From assembly GCA_000818945.1 (NCBI GenBank), contig KN805402.1:174835-238834 (forward strand): 64,000 nt of DNA, read 5' to 3'. Under the pieces are notes generated by a model. It worked only from the letters and a program-made list of their open reading frames with translations, searched no databases and was not told the DNA's origin. Shown here one piece after another: positions 59,033 to 64,000 of the stretch (position 1 is its first letter; each line of letters starts with the position of its first letter). The stretch is from Schizochytrium sp. CCTCC M209059 (Eukaryota > Sar > Bigyra > Thraustochytrida > Thraustochytriidae). Position numbers and translations under genes: made by a program.

Positions 59033-60376
59033 ATGGCACGCGATGGCTTCTCTCTACTCTCCGGTGGGAGGCAGGCGCTCGCCATCATTATTGTGTTGAG
59101 CGTTTTAGCTTTCATCAGCACGAATCGAATGGTCTGGACCGCCGAGCCGCTACGCCGTAATGAGCCAGATGGCCTAAACACGTTTCAAGCGTCACCGCAA
59201 GAACAGACTGATGCGTCGCCTCCTGTACCGCTCCATTCGGCCCCACTTGTAGTGGAGTCTTCAGCGCAGCCGCAAGAACTCGAGTCTCAAACCGTAGAAA
59301 GCGTAGTAGAGACTCGCGTAAAAAAGGAAGACGTGGAAGAATTGGAGCCCATTCCCACGCAAACGGAAAGCGACGGCAGGATTTCAATGCTAAGGCCTAC
59401 GTCAAGGCCAACGAAAAGTGTGACGCCACTTGCAACAGCCGCCTCAAAGCCGACACATCCCGCAACAGCGGCTCCGACGCGAGCCTTGGACCCAGATCTA
59501 CCGCTTGAATGCGGAAATCCACTTCACTTTCTGGACAAGAAACACAGGAAGGGGCCCGTTGCCTTCGCATCCTTCCCAGGGTCGGGAAATACCTGGATCC
59601 GGCACGTCATCCAGCAGGGCTCTCGCTTGTATACGGGAAGCATGTACAACGATCGCCATCTTCATCGCGGTGGTTTCTTGGGCGAGAAGACACGAGACAG
59701 GACTGTGGTCGCTATCAAGACACACTTTCCGTGTAAAAACTGCTGGAAGGTGGATCAAGAAAATTATCGCCCTGTAAAGGCGACCAAAGATATTCCGAAA
59801 GCCACGCATGCGATTTATATGCTGAGGAGCCCGTTTGATGCTTTCCTCGCGGAGTTCAATCGCTTGTATTCTAAAAGCCACACGGGAAGCATAAAGTCGT
59901 CCAGCTTCGAAGGATCGACATGGAATAACTTTGTACAGCTAAAGGGCGAAAGTTGGGCCTTTCACGCGAACTACTGGCTCTCCGAAAAGGACGGATCAGT
60001 GGAGAATCTCTGGCGTAATGAACGGGGAATACCTGTCTATCTTTATTACTTTGAAAACCTCGTGAGCAACTTCAATACAGAGGTTGTCCAGATCCTGCAG
60101 CAATTACGATCAATTCAGGGCGAGGAAAATTTGCCAGCACCCGAGATTGGTTTGCAATGTGTTCTGCATGAGCGGGATGGCAAATTTAAGCGCAAGGCAG
60201 ACAAAATCTTCAACCCTTACACAGCCGAGCAGGTCGATTACATTTGCGAGATGAGTCGAAGATTTTGGAACGAAGAGGTCTGGGGACCTTGCAACGGCCA
60301 GCTTCAGAAAGAACGCGAGCTAGCGACATCTCGCCTCCCCATCGCCAGGCAAAATAATACGCAAGATGAAACATAG
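59033..60376 (+). CDS. WSCD-type membrane sulfotransferase
   Basis: 447 aa, ATG at 59033. An N-terminal anchor (residues about 13-31, RQALAIIIVLSVLAFISTNR) and a Ser/Thr/Pro/Gln-rich stem (about 45-155) make it a type II Golgi protein. The catalytic domain begins at about 155. VAFASFPGSGNTWIRHVIQQ is the 5'-phosphosulfate loop; RTVVAIKTHFPCKNCW and AIYMLRSPFDAFLAEFNRLY carry the 3'-phosphate site; LVSNFNTEVVQIL follows. This arrangement matches the sulfotransferase domain of WSCD1/2 proteins, here without a WSC domain. The acceptor is unknown. It is unrelated in detail to the tandem pair at 16.7-20.7 kb but probably shares the PAPS pool. No intron. The 3' end converges on the WD40 gene 170 bases away. 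Confidence 0.85.
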   Translation: MARDGFSLLSGGRQALAIIIVLSVLAFISTNRMVWTAEPLRRNEPDGLNTFQASPQEQTDASPPVPLHSAPLVVESSAQPQELESQTVESVVETRVKKEDVEELEPIPTQTESDGRISMLRPTSRPTKSVTPLATAASKPTHPATAAPTRALDPDLPLECGNPLHFLDKKHRKGPVAFASFPGSGNTWIRHVIQQGSRLYTGSMYNDRHLHRGGFLGEKTRDRTVVAIKTHFPCKNCWKVDQENYRPVKATKDIPKATHAIYMLRSPFDAFLAEFNRLYSKSHTGSIKSSSFEGSTWNNFVQLKGESWAFHANYWLSEKDGSVENLWRNERGIPVYLYYFENLVSNFNTEVVQILQQLRSIQGEENLPAPEIGLQCVLHERDGKFKRKADKIFNPYTAEQVDYICEMSRRFWNEEVWGPCNGQLQKERELATSRLPIARQNNTQDET

Positions 60377-60546
60377 TCGTAGAAAAAGGGAGTCAGAAGC
60401 GCTTCAACGTCAAGACTGCCGGTGCGTCTAAGACTGCGCACCCCCAAAGTGTGCTGGAGTTGAATGATAGAGTTACGAATACAAATGTGCAAAAGCTTGG
60501 CGAGACCTCTTCCCCTTGCTCCCATCCTCTCTCTCCCTCTCTCTCT

Positions 60547-61542
60547 CTAGACGCGAAGAATTTGAACCTTGTCGTCGAAGCCGATGCCGACCCAGTCCGG
60601 AGTTGCACTGGACCACTGAAGATTATTGATGAAAGAGTCAGCCTTGTAGGCAAGAATCGGCTCGTCGATCTCACGAGGCAAGGTCGAAAGTTCCCAAATA
60701 AGCGCCTGCGAATCCTCGCCAACTGTGCATATATGGCACGAGGAGTGAGGGGCCCACGCAAGCGCATTGACCGCGCCTCCGTGGCCGTTGAGTTCTGCGT
60801 ACGGTTTGCAAGGGAGACGCTTGTCGAGAATGATCGTCTTGTTGCTGTTCAAGGCAACAAAGGCGAGAAAGTTGGAGTCCTGCTTGTTCCACGCGAGACG
60901 AAGCAAGGACTGGCGGCTCGAGTCGTCGTCGTAGATAATGACAGAGCGCTCCATGTGTCGCAAGTCAAAGGTGCGGATGGAGCCATCGGCGCTGGCGGTT
61001 GCGAACACGTTGCGATCTCGTGTCGCCCAGGCAATATCGTAGACCTCCTCATCATGCGCGATAAGCTGGGCCTTGACACGCTGTGTCTCTACATCCCAGA
61101 CTGTAGCCGTGGTATCAATGCTCGAGGTCGCAACGACATTGAGATCGACCTGGTTCCAGTCGAGAGAGGTGAGGGGCGCGCAATATTCGTTGGTCTTGCT
61201 GTTGTTCAAGGTACAGAGAGGCTGGACACCGTCGCCATCAGGGCTCATTTGCCAAATTCGCAAATAGTCGCCCGTCGTTGCGAGCATGTCTTTTGTCGTA
61301 CAATTTGGATCAGGGACCCAGCTGATCTTGGTTGTGGGGTACGGGTGATCAAACCCCGCCTTTTGCACAAATTCGTCCTTTTCCTCATCATACTGAACAA
61401 TATGAACCTGGTTCGTGTACTCCTCCCGGAAAGAGCCCACGGCAAACCTGAACTTGAACGGCTCATGCTTTCTTTCTGAAAAGGCCAGCGCGTATGCGTT
61501 CCACGGCGCCGTGTACGTGTAAATCTCTCGTTTCTTCGTCAT
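60547..61542 (-). CDS. WD40 protein, DCAF7/WDR68 (AN11/TTG1) family
   Basis: 331 aa, ATG at 61542. The N-terminus IYTYTAPWNAYALAFSERKH and FRFAVGSFREEYTNQVHIVQ, followed by HPYPTTKISWVPDP, are near-diagnostic for DCAF7/WDR68 and plant TTG1. WD repeats follow: LTSLDWNQVDLNVVATSSID, VYDIAWATRDRNVFATASAD, LLRLAWNKQDSNFLAFVALN, VNALAWAPHSSCHICTVGED, ending QWSSATPDWVGIGFDDKVQI. These proteins scaffold DYRK/HIPK kinases and CUL4 ligases in animals and MYB-bHLH complexes in plants. Length is the family norm (about 340). Single exon. Confidence 0.95.
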   Translation of the reverse strand: MTKKREIYTYTAPWNAYALAFSERKHEPFKFRFAVGSFREEYTNQVHIVQYDEEKDEFVQKAGFDHPYPTTKISWVPDPNCTTKDMLATTGDYLRIWQMSPDGDGVQPLCTLNNSKTNEYCAPLTSLDWNQVDLNVVATSSIDTTATVWDVETQRVKAQLIAHDEEVYDIAWATRDRNVFATASADGSIRTFDLRHMERSVIIYDDDSSRQSLLRLAWNKQDSNFLAFVALNSNKTIILDKRLPCKPYAELNGHGGAVNALAWAPHSSCHICTVGEDSQALIWELSTLPREIDEPILAYKADSFINNLQWSSATPDWVGIGFDDKVQILRV

Positions 61543-63008
61543 GGCGTATGGATGAATGCGTCAGTCGAGTACTCGAGCGAGGTTGTCGCTGCAAGGCGCT
61601 GCGCAGCGCGACGCTGCGCCTTTTTTTTCGTCGGGCTCTTCTCGCGACGCGCGCGAGGCCTCGAATTCGGGCCTCGGGCCTCGGACTTGACTTGACTTGA
61701 CCTTCGTCCGCGCGGTCTGGTCCAGACTCGCTGCGCGGGCCGGGCAAACCGCGCCACCGACGCCCGCTCGGCAACGAGCCGCCGGCCGCGTGCGCGTACG
61801 CGCGTATGCGCGTGTGTGCGTCCGTCCGCGTCCGCCTGTTCGTTCGCGTGCTCGTTCCCTGGTCTGGTCTCGTCTCGTCTCGATCGCGTTCGCCGCCAGG
61901 GGCGCGCGAGCGACCGACCGCTCGAGCACGCGGGACGGGCCGAGGCGAGCAGCGAGCGGCGGGGCGCGCGCGCGCACGCGAGTCCACGCAGCTGGTCGAC
62001 GGACTGGAGGAGGTCGGGCCCCGCGGCGAGCAAGCAGGCAAGCACGCAAGCAGGCGATAGCGATTTTGGCTTTTTCCATCCGTGTCCTCCTTGTTCCTCC
62101 CTTTATGGTCGCGTGATGAATCAGAACGCTTTCCGTCGGCGGTAAATGGTGTGGTCGGTGAGCTCGAAAGCTTGCGTGCGGCATGCGGCTTGGCGGGGCG
62201 GCTCTGCCCCGAGACAGAGCGATGTTTCTCTTCGCCGGCACAAGGTAGGAAACATGCAGCAAGATTGTCATGAAGAAGAAAAGAAATTTTGTTCTTTCTT
62301 CGAACATGACAGTTGGATGAAGCTTGATCATCCCGATCGATACGCGTCGCCAGGACATCAGTGGCAGCTGCAGCCGGCACGACTCAAATGACTGCACTGA
62401 CTGCACGTGAAGAAAAGACTGTTGACTTCTTTGGCCAACTACCAAGTTCCTGTCGTTTGACAAGCCACTTTGTGACGTCATAATGTTCGTGCGTGCTTGC
62501 ACATCAAGAAAGTCTCAATAAATGGACGTGAATGAAGAGCTCGTGTGGTTTTATTTATTTATTGTAGTAGATTGGTGCAGAAGGGGAAGAAGAAGGACAA
62601 CCCGTCGGCCCATCCAAGACGTTGCCACATTGGTTTCGCTCCATTGTCTTGCTGTACGCCCGCCGCAAGGGCGGCAAGTGTTGCCAGATAGGTGGGTAGG
62701 TGTATAAAACGAAAAGAAGGAAGCGGCCGAGGGCGTCGGTCTTCTTCGAGGACGCAGAAAAGGGTATGTATTATTAGGTCCTTTGGGGCTCATTCAATGG
62801 GTATGCGTATTCGTATTCGTATCGGTGGGTTGGTTGGTTGCTTGCTTTGGGATGGGTTACTGTGGTTCATGCGTCCATTTTCCGTTGTTTGGCGTCAAGT
62901 GCTTGCATGTTTGCTTGCCCTGCAATGCGAGGTGAAGAAGAAAAAACAAAGAGATGAAGGCTCCTCGCCCGCTCGCTGTTGCGGGGCTCGCGCGTAAGGT
63001 GTGCCAAT
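61543..63008. other. Spacer between WD40 and histone H1 genes
   Basis: CpG-rich promoter DNA of the WD40 gene to about 62000, with (gcaag/caggc)n at about 62026-62052. AT-richer DNA follows, with an AATAAA at about 62517 (+). The right end is the 3' flank of the H1 gene. Minus-strand frames of about 300 codons here are Arg/Ala/Pro-rich and unsupported. Confidence 0.5.
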
Positions 63009-63536
63009 TTACTTGGCAGCAGCGGCGGAAGCTGCCTTGGGCTTCTTGGCGGCGGCAGGCTTCTTGGCGGCGGCGGGCTTCTTGGCAGCGGCAGGCTTCT
63101 TGGCGGCGGCAGGCTTCTTGGCGGCGTCAGCCTTGGGCTTCTTGGCGGCGGCGGGCTTCTTGGCGGCGTCAGCCTTGGGCTTCTTGGTGGCTGATGCCTT
63201 CTTGGTGGCCGAAGCCGGCTTCTTGGCAGCGACCTTCTTCTTGGGGGTCGTTGCTCCGGCTGCCTTGGGCTTCTTAGCGGCGGCAGGCTTCTTGGCGGCG
63301 GCCTTGGGCTTTTTGGCAGCCGCAGGCTTCTTGGCGGCCTTGGCAGTCTTGGACACCTTGTAGTGTCCGCCGTTCTTGAGCAGGACGCCGGACTCCACAC
63401 CGGTCCGGAGGGCCTTGTTCAGAAAATGGTACTTCTCCTTGGGCACGTCCAATGCGGACTTGAGCGCCGGCAGCGTCGAGCCCTTGCGCTCCTCGGACTT
63501 GTTAATCACCTCCACGACCTGATCGAGAAGCGTCAT
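63009..63536 (-). CDS. Linker histone H1
   Basis: 175 aa from the ATG at 63536; the longer frame begins at GTG and is low-complexity. The winged-helix globular domain starts at once (residues 1-62: LLDQVVEVINKSEERKGSTL, YHFLNKALRTGVESGVLLKN, GGHYKVS) with no N-terminal tail. The remainder is a Lys/Ala/Pro tail built of AAKKP and AAKKPKA units, encoded by a visible DNA repeat (about 63015-63330). It binds linker DNA and compacts chromatin. Seven or more AAKKP units in a row may vary in number between alleles. Confidence 0.93.
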   Translation of the reverse strand: MTLLDQVVEVINKSEERKGSTLPALKSALDVPKEKYHFLNKALRTGVESGVLLKNGGHYKVSKTAKAAKKPAAAKKPKAAAKKPAAAKKPKAAGATTPKKKVAAKKPASATKKASATKKPKADAAKKPAAAKKPKADAAKKPAAAKKPAAAKKPAAAKKPAAAKKPKAASAAAAK

Positions 63537-64000
63537 CTTGCTTGTGTGTTGTTTTTCCTGTGTCGCCCAGGCGCACGGAGAGAAACAAGGAAAAGAAAAG
63601 CGTCGCCGCGAACGTTCGCCAAAAGTCAGTTCTCGCCGTCCTCCTGCATTCCCCCCGCCGCGCTCCTCTCCACGGCTCGCACGGCCGCTCCCCGCCCCCT
63701 CCCCGCGCCTCTCCGCGCCCCGCGCGCTCTCCTCGGCGCCCTCCTGCGCGCGCGCGGCCGCCGCCAAGGCCGCCAAAGACGCGTCGCGCGCCTTCTTCTT
63801 CTCCGCCACTTCCCCTCATCATCATCATAGCATCACCCCCTTCTCCATCACCGCATCCCGCCCCGCGCCGCCGCGTCGCGCGGGCGGCGGCGCGCAGGGC
63901 AGAGCAGAGCAGGGCGCAGCGGCGGCGAGCGCGGCGGCGAGCGCGAGCGCGGGCGCGGGCACGTACCTGTCGGGCCGGGGCGAGCGGGCTCGGCTTGGGC
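63537..64000. other. H1 promoter and GC-rich window edge
   Basis: Strongly GC-rich with Arg/Ala/Pro-type low complexity and a short (atc)n near 63818-63830. The last 30 bases (acgtacctgtcgggccggg) could belong to a gene beyond the window, but nothing can be supported. Confidence 0.4.

Noticed and set aside
61463..62502. Overlapping minus-strand frames of about 300 codons before the WD40 gene
   Set aside because: Arg/Ala/Pro-rich in every frame, no domain, and they overlap the WD40 promoter and start codon.
1..64000. tRNA or rRNA genes
   Set aside because: Visual search for T-arm-like GTTCGA boxes and rRNA-like blocks gave no candidate with a matching acceptor stem.

Overview
The window is nuclear DNA from a eukaryotic microbe. 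Three genes show spliceosomal introns whose GT..AG ends restore conserved protein families: PEPCK, MTHFR and the tRNA-guanine transglycosylase. There is a linker histone H1, a P5A ATPase, a kinesin-13, a Noc1/CEBPZ ribosome-assembly factor and a DCAF7-type WD40 protein. Coding DNA is GC-rich with mostly intron-less genes, intergenic spacers are long and full of pyrimidine tracts and short tandem repeats, and several sulfotransferases are present. This fits a stramenopile protist, and I favour a thraustochytrid (Labyrinthulomycetes: Aurantiochytrium, Schizochytrium or Hondaea-like). That taxonomic placement is inference; no rRNA or organellar marker is in the window.

Layout. 1-9 kb: a bacterial family I.5-type lipase, a 4-kb repeat-rich spacer, and mitochondrial ATP-dependent PEPCK with one 561-bp intron. 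9.8-15 kb: an LRR protein with a C-terminal NEL-type (IpaH/SspH/SlrP-like) E3 ubiquitin ligase domain, a KIX-domain coactivator (MED15-like), and a RING protein ending in a CaaX box. 16.7-20.7 kb: a tandem pair of Golgi-type sulfotransferases with clear signs of gene conversion. 21-26 kb: a helical protein of unknown function, an acidic protein with an MGC..S acylation signal, and a small coiled-coil protein. 26-33 kb: a very long RGG/RS/coiled-coil nuclear-type protein, a TPR-glycosyltransferase fusion, and a secreted protein with two Cu/Zn-SOD-like domains. 34-45 kb: an EF-hand/C2-like protein, Noc1/CEBPZ, a catalytic-domain-only MTHFR and a four-exon tRNA-guanine transglycosylase.

45-49.2 kb is an accessory island beside a 193-base assembly gap. 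It holds a broken nuclease-kinase gene of Crinkler (CRN) type, two decayed copies of an MSV199-like gene (one with a PD-(D/E)XK-like nuclease tail), and a duplicated signal-peptide-like segment on both sides. 50-64 kb returns to housekeeping genes: P5A ATPase, kinesin-13, a WSCD-type sulfotransferase, DCAF7/WDR68 and histone H1, with a 160-bp tandem repeat at 57.8-58.1 kb.

Themes. Three sulfotransferases and a TPR-glycosyltransferase suggest a sulfated surface-glycan pathway, as expected for organisms with sulfated walls and ectoplasmic nets (inference). The most unusual gene is the LRR-NEL ligase at 9823-12210: a domain known mainly from bacterial effectors sits in what looks like an intact host gene with an apparent catalytic CxD motif. 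Several start codons were moved downstream to the first plausible ATG because the longest open frames begin at GTG or TTG.
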